A stretch of 64,000 nt of DNA from Hephaestia sp. MAHUQ-44. GTDB lineage: Bacteria; Pseudomonadota; Alphaproteobacteria; Sphingomonadales; Sphingomonadaceae. Under the pieces are notes generated by a model, which ran no database searches, had not been told where the DNA came from, and saw only the letters and a program-made list of their open reading frames with translations. A program made the position numbers and the translations under genes. The DNA lies in contig NZ_JAMSLX010000004.1 of assembly GCF_023806085.1 (NCBI RefSeq), positions 62,001-126,000 on the forward strand, in the 5' to 3' direction. Position 1 is the stretch's first letter. Every line of letters begins with the position of its first letter. Below are positions 8,098-17,085 of the stretch, piece after piece.

Positions 8098-8666
8098 CGC
8101 GGCTCGCTTTTGCAGGGGTGTCGTGCGTGCGCGGTGGCCGGCGGCTGTTCGAGGATCGCTCGTTCGATCTCGGCAGCGGTGACGCCGCGCTGATCACCGG
8201 CCCGAATGGTGTCGGCAAATCGAGCCTGGTGCGCGTCGCCGCCGGGCTGCTCACGCCCGCGGCGGGCAGCGTCACCGTCGAGGGGCGGTGCGCGTTGCTG
8301 GTCGAGGCGTCGGCGCTCGATCACGATCAGCCGCTGGCGCGCGCGATCGGCTTCTGGGCGGCGATCGACGGGCAGCGCGATGCGGTCGATGCCGCGCTTG
8401 ACGCGCTTCAGTTGACGCGGCTCGCCGAGGTGCCGGTGGGGCTGCTCTCGACCGGGCAGCGGCGGCGCGCGGCGCTGGCCGCGGTGGCAGCGAGCGGGGC
8501 GCCGATCTGGCTGCTCGACGAACCCGGCAACGGACTCGACGTGATCGCGATCCAGGCGCTCGAGGCACTGATCGCGGGGCATCGCGCGGGCGGCGGGGTG
8601 GTGCTGGTCGCGACGCATCTGCCGATCGCGGTTCCCGGCGCGACGATGATCGCGCTCAAGGCATGA
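8094..8666 (+). CDS. ccmA: Haem exporter ATP-binding protein CcmA
   Basis: ATPase of the CcmAB ABC complex needed for system I cytochrome c maturation. 190 residues, slightly short for the family. Walker A GPNGVGKSS (about residues 36-44), signature LSTGQRRRAA and Walker B IWLLDEPGNGLD are present, with switch His in VATHLP. It starts with GTG inside the metallopeptidase stop and overlaps ccmB by 4 nt. No ccmC, ccmE or ccmF follows in the window, so the remaining maturation genes must lie elsewhere. Confidence 0.95.
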   Translation: MTRLAFAGVSCVRGGRRLFEDRSFDLGSGDAALITGPNGVGKSSLVRVAAGLLTPAAGSVTVEGRCALLVEASALDHDQPLARAIGFWAAIDGQRDAVDAALDALQLTRLAEVPVGLLSTGQRRRAALAAVAASGAPIWLLDEPGNGLDVIAIQALEALIAGHRAGGGVVLVATHLPIAVPGATMIALKA

Positions 8667-9307
8667 GCGTCGTCACCGCCCTGATCGTGCGCGACGTGCG
8701 CCGTGCCTGGACGCGTGGAGGCGCCAGCCTGCCGATCGCCTTTTTCCTGCTCGTCGCGATCCTGTTTCCGTTCGCGATCGGCCCCGATTCGGCGCTGCTC
8801 GCACGCGTCGGCGGCGGGGTGATCTGGACCGCGGCGTTGCTTGCCGCGCTGCTGCCGGTCGAACGGCTGGTCACGCCCGACGCTGAAGCGGGGGTGCTCG
8901 ATCAGCTTGCGATCCGGGGGATGAGCATGGCGGCGGTGGCGGCCGCCAAGATCGCGGCGCACTGGCTGAGCTTCGGCCCGCCGCTGATGCTCGCCGGCTT
9001 GATCGCCGCCGGGATGCTGGGGATCGACCGTGACACGCTGCTGATGATCGAACTGGGGCTGGCGATCGGCACGCCGGGGCTCGCCGCGCTGGCGGTGGCG
9101 ACGGGGGCGCTGGTCGCGGGCTTGCGCGGCGCCGGCGCGGTGGCCGGGCTCGTGATGCTGCCGTTCGCGGTGCCGCTGCTGATCTTCGGCGCGGGCTCGG
9201 TCGATGGCGGGCCGGGCGCGGTCAAGCTGCTGGCGGCGGTCAGCCTGCTGCTGCTGGCGGGGGCGCCGTTCGTGGCCGGTGCAGCGATCCGCGCGGCGCG
9301 CGATTAG
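8663..9307 (+). CDS. ccmB: Haem exporter permease CcmB
   Basis: Membrane subunit of CcmAB, 214 residues, with about six hydrophobic spans (for example LPIAFFLLVAILFPFAIG and GLVMLPFAVPLLIFGAG). The segment WTAALLAALLPVERL is characteristic of the family. It overlaps ccmA by 4 nt. A hairpin (9352-9369) lies 45 bp after the stop and may end the transcript. Confidence 0.94.
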   Translation: MSVVTALIVRDVRRAWTRGGASLPIAFFLLVAILFPFAIGPDSALLARVGGGVIWTAALLAALLPVERLVTPDAEAGVLDQLAIRGMSMAAVAAAKIAAHWLSFGPPLMLAGLIAAGMLGIDRDTLLMIELGLAIGTPGLAALAVATGALVAGLRGAGAVAGLVMLPFAVPLLIFGAGSVDGGPGAVKLLAAVSLLLLAGAPFVAGAAIRAARD

Positions 9308-9351
9308 AGCATCCCGCCGAAAATCAGGATCCTCACCCAGCGGTCGTTCGT

Positions 9352-9369
9352 CCCCAGATTGATCTGGGG
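9352..9369 (+). terminator. Hairpin after ccmB
   Basis: Perfect 8-bp stem CCCCAGAT / ATCTGGGG with a 2-base centre, followed by TTACTT rather than a strong T run. It may terminate the metallopeptidase-ccmAB transcript. It lies between convergent genes. Confidence 0.4.
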
Positions 9370-9400
9370 TTACTTCTCGCGGTGTCGAAAGAAACAACGG

Positions 9401-9426
9401 CCCTTCGACAGGCTCAGGGCGAACGG
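9401..9426. repeat. Dispersed repeat of the CCCTTCGACAGGCTCAGGG type
   Basis: The core CCCTTCGACAGGCTCAGGG followed by CGAACGG matches a short imperfect palindrome widely scattered through sphingomonad and xanthomonad intergenic DNA (recalled from general knowledge). A single copy here, between convergent ccmB and the methyltransferase gene. Confidence 0.6.
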
Positions 9427-9458
9427 ATCATATTCAGGCGGGCCGCGGCCAATAAATT

Positions 9459-10328
9459 CTACCGCTTCCAGCGCGCCCAGATCGCGGTGGGCAGCACCAG
9501 TCCGCGCGCTTCCTCGCGGGTCGCGAGTTCGCCCATCTCGATCTCGCCGCCAAGGTCGCCGAGTGCCTGGCGGAGCAATTCGCCGATCGCGAGCGCCGAC
9601 ATCCGCACCGCGTAGACGGTGAGGAACAGAAAGCGCGACTCGGCATCGAGCAACCGGCGGCATCCCGCGATCAGATCGGGCAGTCCTTCGTCGAGCTTCC
9701 AGATTTCGCCGGTGGGGCCGCGGCCGTATTTGGGTGGATCGAGCAGGATGCCGTCGTAGCGGCGGCCGCGCCGGCCCTCGCGCGCCACGAATTTGGCGGC
9801 GTCGTCGACGATCCAGCGCACCGGCGCGTCGGCAAGGCCGGAGAGCAGCGCATTGTCCTTCGCCGCCTCGACCGATTTCTTCGAGGCGTCGACATGGACC
9901 ATCCGCGCGCCCTTGGCCGCCATCGCGAGCGTGCCCACGCCGGTATAGCCGAACAGATTGAGGCATTCGGGCGCGTCCATTCCCGCCACGCGCTCGCGCA
10001 TCCAGCCCCAGACCGGCGCCATATCGGGGAAGAAACCGAGATGGCGGAACGGCGTGGTGTGCGCGGTGAAGGTCACATCGTCCCAATGGAGCGGCCAGCC
10101 TTCGTGCGGGACGGGCTGGTGGTAGACCCACCGCCCGCCGCCTTCGTCGTCGGAGCCGGGCACGAATTCGGCATCGGCGCGCCAATCCGCCGATGCCGGT
10201 GCCCACATCGCCTGCGGCTCGGGGCGGATGAAGCGGAACCGTCCGTAGCGTTCGAGCTTGCGGCCATGCCCCGAATCGACCAGCCCGTAATCGGCCCAGG
10301 GCTCGGCGATAAGCGTGTGCAGCGTCAC
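9459..10328 (-). CDS. RlmI-like class I SAM-dependent methyltransferase
   Basis: 289-residue Rossmann methyltransferase resembling the catalytic half of RlmI/RlmK 23S rRNA methyltransferases. The SAM motif is LNLFGYTGVGTLAMAAKGA (about residues 123-141), the acidic motif VHVDASKKSV, and the catalytic loop LLDPPKYGRGPTG. An N-terminal beta-rich region replaces the PUA domain. It starts with GTG only 4 bp after the thrC stop, so it is the last gene of the long cytochrome oxidase-thrC operon. The exact RNA target cannot be told from sequence. Confidence 0.88.
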   Translation of the reverse strand: MTLHTLIAEPWADYGLVDSGHGRKLERYGRFRFIRPEPQAMWAPASADWRADAEFVPGSDDEGGGRWVYHQPVPHEGWPLHWDDVTFTAHTTPFRHLGFFPDMAPVWGWMRERVAGMDAPECLNLFGYTGVGTLAMAAKGARMVHVDASKKSVEAAKDNALLSGLADAPVRWIVDDAAKFVAREGRRGRRYDGILLDPPKYGRGPTGEIWKLDEGLPDLIAGCRRLLDAESRFLFLTVYAVRMSALAIGELLRQALGDLGGEIEMGELATREEARGLVLPTAIWARWKR

Positions 10329-10332
10329 CGGG

Positions 10333-11733
10333 CTAGCGGGCGGCGGGGGTGGCGCGCTCGGCGATATAGGCGGTGACCGCCTCGAAGGTGGCCGGGAGCG
10401 TGGTGTAGCGTTCCTCGCGATCGTACAGATCGCCGATCCGGTTGGGCAGCGCCGGCCGCGCGCCGGTCGCGCGTTCGACGGCGTCGCGGAACTTGGCCGG
10501 ATGCGCGGTCGCGAGCGTCACCACGGGGGTGTCGCCGACATCGACGCGTCGCGCCGCCGCGAGCCCGATCGCGGTGTGCGGATCGATGATCTCGCCGGCA
10601 TGGTCGCACGCCCAGCGCATCGCCATCGCCATCTCGTCGAGATCGACGCGGTCGCTGGCGAACAGCGCCGCCGCGCCCTCGCGCTGCGCGTTGGTGAGCT
10701 GCATCGCCTTGCTCGCCTCGAAGCTGCGCATCTGCGCTGCCAGCGCCGCGCCGTCGCGCCCGCCGACATCGAACAGCAGCCGCTCGAAATTGGAGCTGAC
10801 CTGGATATCCATCGACGGGCTTGGCGTCGGGATCACGTCACGGCACGAATAGTCGCCGCTGGAAAGCGCCCGCGCGAGGATGTCGTTGACGTTGGTGGCG
10901 ACGACCAGCTTCGCGATCGGCAGCCCCATTTTCGCCGCGACATAGCCGGCGAAGACGTCGCCGAAATTGCCGGTGGGGACGGAGAAGGCGATCGCGCGTT
11001 CGGGGGCGCCGAGGCGGACGGCGGCGTAGAAATAATAGACCACCTGCGCCATCAGCCGCGCCCAGTTGATCGAATTGACCGCCGAGAGCCGGAAGCGCGA
11101 AGCGAAGTCCCGATCGTTGAACGCGGCCTTCACCATCGCCTGGGCGTCGTCGAAACTGCCCTCTATTGCGATATTATGGATGTTGGGCGCGAGCACCGTC
11201 GTCATCTGGCGGCGCTGGACGTCGGAGACGCGGCCGGCCGGGTGGAGCATGAACACGTCGATATGTTCGCGCCCCGCCAGCGCATCGATCGCCGCCGAGC
11301 CGGTATCGCCGCTGGTCGCGCCGACGATCGTCAGATGGTTGGCCTTGCCGGTCAGGAAGCGCTCGAACAGCAGCCCGAGCAATTGCAGCGCCACGTCCTT
11401 GAACGCGAGCGTCGGGCCGTGGAACAATTCGAGCAGCCACTGGCGATGGTCGAGCTGGACCAGCGGGGTCACCGCATCGTGCGCGAAGCGGCCATAAGCC
11501 TGGTCACACAGCGCCTTGAGCTCCTCACGGCCGAGCGAATCGCCGACGAACGGCGCCATCACCTCGACCGCGGTCTCGGCATAGGTCAGGTCGCGCAGCG
11601 CGCGAATCCGATCGGCCGACAGCGCCGGCCAATGCTCGGGCAGATACAGCCCGCCATCGGCGGCGAGCCCCGTGAGCGTCGCGCCCTCGAAATCGAGGAC
11701 GGGCGCATTTCCCCTGGTGCTTACGTAACGCAT
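10333..11733 (-). CDS. thrC: Threonine synthase
   Basis: PLP enzyme converting O-phosphohomoserine to threonine. 466 residues, typical of the longer proteobacterial and yeast type. The N terminus MRYVSTRGNAP is diagnostic. The PLP-binding lysine is in HGPTLAFKDVALQLLG (Lys112), and the phosphate-binding segment VGATSGDTGSAAI follows. Located 12 bp after SURF1, it is the metabolic tail of the cytochrome oxidase operon, an arrangement I recall from other sphingomonads. Confidence 0.97.
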   Translation of the reverse strand: MRYVSTRGNAPVLDFEGATLTGLAADGGLYLPEHWPALSADRIRALRDLTYAETAVEVMAPFVGDSLGREELKALCDQAYGRFAHDAVTPLVQLDHRQWLLELFHGPTLAFKDVALQLLGLLFERFLTGKANHLTIVGATSGDTGSAAIDALAGREHIDVFMLHPAGRVSDVQRRQMTTVLAPNIHNIAIEGSFDDAQAMVKAAFNDRDFASRFRLSAVNSINWARLMAQVVYYFYAAVRLGAPERAIAFSVPTGNFGDVFAGYVAAKMGLPIAKLVVATNVNDILARALSSGDYSCRDVIPTPSPSMDIQVSSNFERLLFDVGGRDGAALAAQMRSFEASKAMQLTNAQREGAAALFASDRVDLDEMAMAMRWACDHAGEIIDPHTAIGLAAARRVDVGDTPVVTLATAHPAKFRDAVERATGARPALPNRIGDLYDREERYTTLPATFEAVTAYIAERATPAAR

Positions 11734-11745
11734 ATCGGGCGTCGC

Positions 11746-12387
11746 CTAGCCGCGCGTTGGCGGTGTGACAAGCACGCGTCCGCGTCGCCGGAGCGCCAGC
11801 GCATAGATCAGCGCGGCGAGACCGGCGAAGATGAACCATTGCATCGCATAAGCGAAATGGTTGTTGGGCACGCCCGATCGATCGGGGCCGCTATTGGGCA
11901 TCAACCCTTCGGGCGGGGTATCGGCGACGAGCAACAGCGGTTGCGGGCGGCTTTTGCTGACCATGTCCTCGATCAGCGAGCGATGGTCGGGGGCGTGGCT
12001 GATGAAACCCGTCAGCGGCCCGCCGTGCCAGGTCGGCTGCCACTCGGGATCGGACGACACGCCGAGCTGGACGAAGAAGGGGGCGCCCGAGCCGGGCCGG
12101 GTGCAGCGCGCGATCTGGCGCCAGCCGATCGTGCCGTCGGCGCTGCGCCCGACCTCGCGCACCCAATCCGATGCCGCAGCGCAGGTCGCATAGGTCTTGC
12201 GGAACAAATGCTCGTCGCCGAACGACGCCTCGGGGAAGGCGATCGGCGGCAGCGTCTCGTTGGTGGCGTAGCGCGCGAGCAGATGCTCCTTCCAGGTCTT
12301 GCGCTGGAGCTGCCACAGGCCGAGCGCGACCATCGTCGCGACCGCGAGCGCGACCAGCAAGGTCGACAGGATCGGGAGCCGTTTCAT
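11746..12387 (-). CDS. SURF1 family cytochrome oxidase biogenesis protein
   Basis: 213 residues. An N-terminal transmembrane span (LSTLLVALAVATMVALGLWQLQRK) carries the family LGxWQxxR motif. A periplasmic domain follows, then a C-terminal span (HFAYAMQWFIFAGLAALIYAL) with the NHxxYAxxWF motif. SURF1 assists haem a insertion into subunit I. The start codon overlaps the DUF983 stop (ATGA), so a longer ORF upstream was rejected. Confidence 0.93.
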   Translation of the reverse strand: MKRLPILSTLLVALAVATMVALGLWQLQRKTWKEHLLARYATNETLPPIAFPEASFGDEHLFRKTYATCAAASDWVREVGRSADGTIGWRQIARCTRPGSGAPFFVQLGVSSDPEWQPTWHGGPLTGFISHAPDHRSLIEDMVSKSRPQPLLLVADTPPEGLMPNSGPDRSGVPNNHFAYAMQWFIFAGLAALIYALALRRRGRVLVTPPTRG

Positions 12388-12776
12388 GCGTCCGAGAGAC
12401 GCCCGTCGCGCGCGGCGCCACGATATTCGAGCGCGAGCAGCAGGCCCTTGGCGATCCGGAGGCCGCCGGCGACCATGATGGCGGTGATCGGAATCCAGAT
12501 CGCCATCTGGAGCCATAAGGGCGGATCGATCGCAAGCTGGAGCGTCACCGCAAGCCCCACCACGAGCGCGCCGATGATCAAGGTCAGGAACGCCGCCGGG
12601 CCATCACCGACGTTGAAGCTCGCATAATCGAGCCCGCACCCGCGGCAATGGCTGGCGAAGCGCGCGATGCCGGCGAACAGACCGGGGGCCCCGCAGCGCG
12701 GGCACACCCCCTTGATCGCCGCGATGGCGGGCGCCGGCGGCGTTGGGCCGCCGGCCGGATCGCCCGCTTCGTTCAT
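12384..12776 (-). CDS. DUF983 zinc-ribbon membrane protein
   Basis: 130 residues. Two CxxC knuckles (CPRCG and CRGCG, about residues 25-48) form a probable zinc ribbon. Two hydrophobic spans follow (AAFLTLIIGALVVGLAVTL and WIPITAIMVAGGLRIAKG). The family regularly accompanies alphaproteobacterial cytochrome c oxidase genes; a role in metal delivery or assembly is assumed but not proven. Both ends overlap neighbours by 4 nt (ctaE upstream, SURF1 downstream). Confidence 0.9.
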   Translation of the reverse strand: MNEAGDPAGGPTPPAPAIAAIKGVCPRCGAPGLFAGIARFASHCRGCGLDYASFNVGDGPAAFLTLIIGALVVGLAVTLQLAIDPPLWLQMAIWIPITAIMVAGGLRIAKGLLLALEYRGAARDGRLSDA

Positions 12777-13660
12777 CCGTGGTACGGCGCGCCCCAGCCG
12801 CCCCAGACATAGATCGAGACGAACAGGAACAGCCACACGACGTCGACGAAATGCCAGTACCAGGCCGCCGCCTCGAAGCCGAAATGCTGGCGCGGGGTGA
12901 AGTCCCCCTTGTACGCGCGCAGCAGGCACACGATCAGGAAGATCGTGCCGACGATGACGTGGAAGCCGTGGAAACCCGTCGTCATGAAGAACGACGCGCC
13001 GTAGTTCAGCCCCTTGAAGTCGAACGGTGCGTGGACATACTCATAGGCCTGGATCGCGCTGAACAGCACGCCGAGCGCAATCGTCAGCCACAGCCCCTTG
13101 AGCACGCCGTCGCGGTTGCCGACGCCGAGCAGGCCCCACAGGCCGGTCTTCTCGCCGCCGCGCTGGCCATGGATCAGCGCATGGTGCGCCCAGGTGATCG
13201 TGGTGCCCGAGGTGAGCAGGATGATCGTGTTGAGCAGCGGCAGCTCGAACGGGTTGATGACCTCAAGCCCCTTGGGCGGCCATTGTCCGCCGACCGCTTC
13301 GACCGTGTCGGGGAACAGCGAGAAATCGAAGAACGCCCAGAACCAGCCGACGAAGAACATGACTTCCGAGATGATGAACAGGATCATCCCGTAGCGCAGA
13401 TGGATCTGGACCACCGGCGTGTGATCGCCCTGGCGGGCTTCCTTGACGACATCGCCCCACCACAACCGCATCGTCAGCAGCACCAGCGCGACGCCGACGA
13501 AGAAGACCCAGCCGCCGCCATTTGCCTTCTCGGGGCTCAGATGGCCGCCGTGCATCCACATGATGGCGCCCGACGCCATCGTCAGTGCCCCAAGCGCGCC
13601 CAGCAACGGCCAGAAGCTCGGCGGCAGGATATGGTAATCGTGGTTCTTGGCTCCGGCCAT
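12773..13660 (-). CDS. ctaE: Cytochrome c oxidase subunit III
   Basis: 295 residues with seven hydrophobic spans. Family motifs seen include HDYHILPPSFWP at the N terminus, LRYGMILFIISEVMFFVGWFW, and GFHGFHVIVGTIFL. The C-terminal WYWHFVDVVWLFLF is standard for subunit III of aa3-type oxidases. Its stop overlaps the DUF983 start. Confidence 0.97.
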   Translation of the reverse strand: MAGAKNHDYHILPPSFWPLLGALGALTMASGAIMWMHGGHLSPEKANGGGWVFFVGVALVLLTMRLWWGDVVKEARQGDHTPVVQIHLRYGMILFIISEVMFFVGWFWAFFDFSLFPDTVEAVGGQWPPKGLEVINPFELPLLNTIILLTSGTTITWAHHALIHGQRGGEKTGLWGLLGVGNRDGVLKGLWLTIALGVLFSAIQAYEYVHAPFDFKGLNYGASFFMTTGFHGFHVIVGTIFLIVCLLRAYKGDFTPRQHFGFEAAAWYWHFVDVVWLFLFVSIYVWGGWGAPYHG

Positions 13661-13691
13661 GATGTCGTCCCTGTCTATAGTCCCAGCGGCT

Positions 13692-14225
13692 TTAGCTCGC
13701 GGTTCCCGCGGAATCCACCGGGTAAAAAGTGTAGCTCAATGTTATCTCGCGTACGTCCCTGGTATCGGGATCGTCGAGGATCTTCGGATCGACGAAAAAG
13801 ATCACCGGCATGCGCACCGTCTCGTTGGGCGCCAGCGTCTGCTCGGTGAAGCAGAAACATTCGATCTTGGTGAAATATTTGCCCGCCTGCGCGGGCGTGA
13901 CGTTGAAGGTCGCGGTGCCCGTGATCGGATGATCCGAATTGTTGGTCGCGACGTAGAACGCCAGATCACGCGCGCCGACATCGATCTTGTCCTGGTGCCG
14001 TTCGGGTTTGAAGCTCCACGCCAGCTTGGGCGATACGTTCGAATCGAACGCGACCGTGATCTTGTCGCCGACCCCGCCGGGGGCGTCGATCGCGCGCTGC
14101 GTGGTGCCGTTGAGCCCGGTCACCTGACAGAACACGCGGTACAGCGGTACGCTGGCAAAGCCGAGCCCGGTCATGCCGACGACGCCGGCAACGGCGAACA
14201 ACGCGGTACGAAGCTGGGGTGTCAC
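13692..14225 (-). CDS. ctaG: Cytochrome c oxidase assembly protein CtaG (Cox11)
   Basis: Copper chaperone that delivers CuB to subunit I. 177 residues. One N-terminal anchor (LFAVAGVVGMTGLGFASVPLY) is followed by a periplasmic beta domain. The copper-binding motif is KIECFCFTEQTLAPNE (CFCF, around residue 123), and VIFFVDPKI follows. It starts with GTG, overlapping the stop of the 48-residue protein by 4 nt. Confidence 0.96.
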   Translation of the reverse strand: MTPQLRTALFAVAGVVGMTGLGFASVPLYRVFCQVTGLNGTTQRAIDAPGGVGDKITVAFDSNVSPKLAWSFKPERHQDKIDVGARDLAFYVATNNSDHPITGTATFNVTPAQAGKYFTKIECFCFTEQTLAPNETVRMPVIFFVDPKILDDPDTRDVREITLSYTFYPVDSAGTAS

Positions 14226-14368
14226 TGCATGCCCGCCTTGATCTTCACGATCGAAATGCCGAACATCAGGATCACGAACGCGCCGAGCAGCACGGCCATC
14301 ACGATCGAGCGGCTGCGCTGGCGCTGGCGGATCAGGTCTTCGTCGTCGTCGCGTTTGGGATCGTTCAT
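14222..14368 (-). CDS. 48-residue single-span protein between ctaB and ctaG
   Basis: Begins [20 protein letters not shown], a highly charged cytoplasmic head, followed by one hydrophobic span ([19 protein letters not shown]) and a short KIKAGMQ tail. Its ATG overlaps the ctaB stop and its stop overlaps the ctaG GTG start, so it is fully embedded in the translation-coupled operon. Small single-span proteins at this place are seen in alphaproteobacterial oxidase operons and may stabilise an assembly intermediate; that is inference. Confidence 0.88.
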   Translation of the reverse strand: MNDPKRDDDEDLIRQRQRSRSIVMAVLLGAFVILMFGISIVKIKAGMQ

Positions 14369-15267
14369 GCTACCCACCGATCGACGACCAACGCGCCGAA
14401 CATGATGAAGAGATAGGCGATCGAATAGGCGAAGAGGCGCTTTTCAGGCCGCATCGTATCATTGTCGCCGGTGGTCCGCAGCGCAACCTGCGCGGCGAGC
14501 GCTGCGAAGAAGGCCGTGGTAAGGATCGAGACCAGCCCGTAGATCGGGCCCGTCAACCCCAGCGGCCATGGCATCACCGCGACCGCCGCCATCGGTATCG
14601 TATACAGGCCGATCTGGCGCCGCGTGGAGCGCTCACCGGCGACCACGGGCAGCATCGGCACCCCGGCGTTGGCGTAATCGGTCTTCACGAACAGCGCGAG
14701 CGCCCAGAAATGGGGCGGCGTCCAGAGGAACACGAGCGCGAACAGCAGGAACGGCAGCAGCGTGACCTGCCCGGTCGCCGCGGCCCAGCCGATCAGCGGC
14801 GGGAAGGCGCCCGCGGCGCCGCCGATGACGATGTTCTGCGGCGTCCGGCGCTTGAGCCAGACGGTGTAGATCAGGACATAGAACAGGATCGAGCCGGTCA
14901 GGATCGCCGCGGCCGCAAGATTGAGCGCGAGGCCCATCAGCAGCACCGAGAACACCGCGAGCCCGACGCCGAAATGGAGCGCGGCCTGACGATCCATCCG
15001 CCCGGCCGGGAGAGGGCGATTGCGCGTGCGCTTCATCTGCGCGTCGATATCGGCTTCGTACCACATATTGAGCGCGCCCGCCGCGCCCGCGCCGAGCGCG
15101 ATGCACAGAACCGCGGTGAAGCCCAGAATCGGATCGATCGCCTGTGGCGCCGCGAGCATCCCGCACAGCCCGGTGAACACGACCAGCGACATCACGCGCG
15201 GCTTGGTCAGCGCAAGGAAGTCACGCCAGTCGGCGGGAATCGCAAGGGGATGGTCAGCGGCAGTCAT
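14365..15267 (-). CDS. ctaB: Protohaem IX farnesyltransferase (haem O synthase)
   Basis: UbiA-superfamily enzyme that attaches a farnesyl chain to haem b, giving haem O for the oxidase. 300 residues from [11 protein letters not shown]; a 115-codon upstream extension was rejected as non-coding. The prenyl-diphosphate/Mg2+ motif [20 protein letters not shown] and the later loop [21 protein letters not shown] are intact. About eight or nine spans. Separated from ctaD by 151 bp holding a strong hairpin; its stop overlaps the 48-residue protein. Confidence 0.97.
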   Translation of the reverse strand: MTAADHPLAIPADWRDFLALTKPRVMSLVVFTGLCGMLAAPQAIDPILGFTAVLCIALGAGAAGALNMWYEADIDAQMKRTRNRPLPAGRMDRQAALHFGVGLAVFSVLLMGLALNLAAAAILTGSILFYVLIYTVWLKRRTPQNIVIGGAAGAFPPLIGWAAATGQVTLLPFLLFALVFLWTPPHFWALALFVKTDYANAGVPMLPVVAGERSTRRQIGLYTIPMAAVAVMPWPLGLTGPIYGLVSILTTAFFAALAAQVALRTTGDNDTMRPEKRLFAYSIAYLFIMFGALVVDRWVA

Positions 15268-15353
15268 GGCTGGCCCGGCTATAGGCAGCCAGGCGCCGCG
15301 GGGGAAGGGGGGGATAGATTCTTCGGGCGTCGGCCCGGTACCGGACAGCGAAA

Positions 15354-15383
15354 CGCCGGCGCGGGATGGTTCCCGCGCCGGCG
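15354..15383 (-). terminator. Perfect 13-bp hairpin between ctaD and ctaB
   Basis: Arms 15354-15366 and 15371-15383 are exact reverse complements with a 4-base loop, and on the minus strand the stem is followed by TTTCG. It is positioned 36 nt after the ctaD stop. It could be a partial terminator or an RNA-stabilising stem that lowers expression of the assembly genes relative to the structural subunits. Confidence 0.55.
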
Positions 15384-15418
15384 CCGTATCGGCTTGTGGC
15401 CGTTGCGTTGAGACCTGC

Positions 15419-17083
15419 TTAGTCGATCTTGGGCAGGGTCTCGAACTGGTGGTACGGTGGTGGGCTCGACAGCGTCCATTCGAGCGTGGTTGCACCGTCG
15501 CCCCACGGATTGTCGGTCGCCTTCTTGCCGGCCACGAGCGACCAGACCAGGTTGATGAAGAAAATCCCCATGCCGACGGCCATGATCTCATAGCCATGGG
15601 TGGCGATCGCATTCCAATGCTCGAACCCGTCCGGATAATCCGGGTAGCGGCGCGGCATTCCCTGCAGGCCCAGGAAGTGCATCGGGAAGAACAGAATGTT
15701 CACGCCGATGAAGAAGATCCAGAAATGGAGCTGGCCGAGGAATTCATTGTACATCCGGCCCGACATTTTCGGGAACCAGTAATAGAAGCCGGCGAACAGG
15801 CTGAACACCGCGCCCAGGCTGAGCACGTAGTGGAAATGCGCCACCACGTAATAGGTGTCCTGCATGTAATCGTCGATGCCGCCGTTGGCGATCACGACGC
15901 CGGTGACGCCGCCGATCGTGAACATGAAGATGAAGCCGATCGCCCACAGCATCGGGGTCTTGAAGGTGATCGAACCACCCCACATCGTCGCGATCCACGA
16001 GAAGATCTTGATGCCCGTGGGCACCGCGATCACCATCGTTGCGGCGGTGAAGTACATCTTGACGTTCACCGCCAGGCCGGTGGTGAACATGTGGTGCGCC
16101 CACACGATGAAGCCGACGACACCGATCGCGACCATCGCATAGGCCATGCCGAGATAACCGAACACCGGCTTGCGGCTGAAGGTTGCGATGATCTGGCTGA
16201 CCATGCCGAAGCCCGGCAGGATCATGATGTACACTTCCGGGTGGCCGAAGAACCAGAACAGATGCTGATAGAGCACCGGATCACCACCGCCCGACGGATC
16301 GAAGAAGGTCGTGCCGAAATTGCGGTCGGTGAGCAGCATCGTGATGGCGGCGGCAAGCACCGGCAGCGCGATCAGCAGCAGGAACGCGGTGATCAGGATC
16401 GACCAGGCGAACAGCGGCATCTTGTGCAGCGTCATGCCCGGTGCGCGCATGTTGAAGATGGTGGTGATGAAGTTGATCGCGCCGAGGATCGACGAGGCAC
16501 CCGCAAGGTGCATCGACAGGATGATCATATCGGTCGACGGCCCCGGCTCGCCATAGGTCGATAGCGGGGCATACATCGTCCAGCCGTTGCCCGACCCGCC
16601 GAAGAAAGGCGACGCGAGCAGCAGAACGAACGCGGGCACCAGCAGCCAGAAGCTGATGTTGTTCATCCGCGGGAAGGCCATATCCGGCGCGCCGATCATC
16701 AGCGGCACGAACCAGTTGCCGAACCCGCCGACCATCGCCGGCATGACCATGAAGAAGATCATGATCAGGCCGTGGGCGGTGATCATCACGTTCCAGAAGT
16801 GCAGCGCCTCGTCGAAGCTCTGCGGGGTGCCGTGGAACAGGCTCGCCCAGGTCTGGAGATACTGGATGCCCGGCTCGGCGAGCTCGACGCGCATCAGCCC
16901 CGACACCGCGCCGCCGATGATCCCGGCGGTGATCGCGAAGATCAGGTAGAGCGTGCCGATATCCTTGTGGTTGGTCGACATGAACCAACGCTGGAAGAAG
17001 GCCGGCTTGTGATCGGCATCATGGTGATGCTCGGCTGTTTCATGCGCCTGGAAGGCGGATGGCTGAATCGCGGTATCGGTCAT
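15419..17083 (-). CDS. ctaD: Cytochrome c oxidase subunit I
   Basis: Catalytic subunit of the aa3 oxidase, 554 residues. The start [11 protein letters not shown] lies 2 bp after the ctaC stop; a TTG two codons upstream is less likely. Twelve spans are expected. CuB and haem ligand regions are visible: [18 protein letters not shown] (His-Tyr crosslink), [10 protein letters not shown], and [12 protein letters not shown]. The N-terminal [15 protein letters not shown] is standard. Confidence 0.98.
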   Translation of the reverse strand: MTDTAIQPSAFQAHETAEHHHDADHKPAFFQRWFMSTNHKDIGTLYLIFAITAGIIGGAVSGLMRVELAEPGIQYLQTWASLFHGTPQSFDEALHFWNVMITAHGLIMIFFMVMPAMVGGFGNWFVPLMIGAPDMAFPRMNNISFWLLVPAFVLLLASPFFGGSGNGWTMYAPLSTYGEPGPSTDMIILSMHLAGASSILGAINFITTIFNMRAPGMTLHKMPLFAWSILITAFLLLIALPVLAAAITMLLTDRNFGTTFFDPSGGGDPVLYQHLFWFFGHPEVYIMILPGFGMVSQIIATFSRKPVFGYLGMAYAMVAIGVVGFIVWAHHMFTTGLAVNVKMYFTAATMVIAVPTGIKIFSWIATMWGGSITFKTPMLWAIGFIFMFTIGGVTGVVIANGGIDDYMQDTYYVVAHFHYVLSLGAVFSLFAGFYYWFPKMSGRMYNEFLGQLHFWIFFIGVNILFFPMHFLGLQGMPRRYPDYPDGFEHWNAIATHGYEIMAVGMGIFFINLVWSLVAGKKATDNPWGDGATTLEWTLSSPPPYHQFETLPKID

Positions 17084-17085
17084 GA

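Noticed and set aside
10315..12627. 770-codon plus-strand open frame across thrC and SURF1
   Set aside because: Antisense to well-recognised genes; composition typical of GC-rich shadow frames.
15268..15612. N-terminal extension of ctaB by 115 codons
   Set aside because: Runs through the ctaD-ctaB hairpin and into ctaD, without homology; the family start is at 15267.
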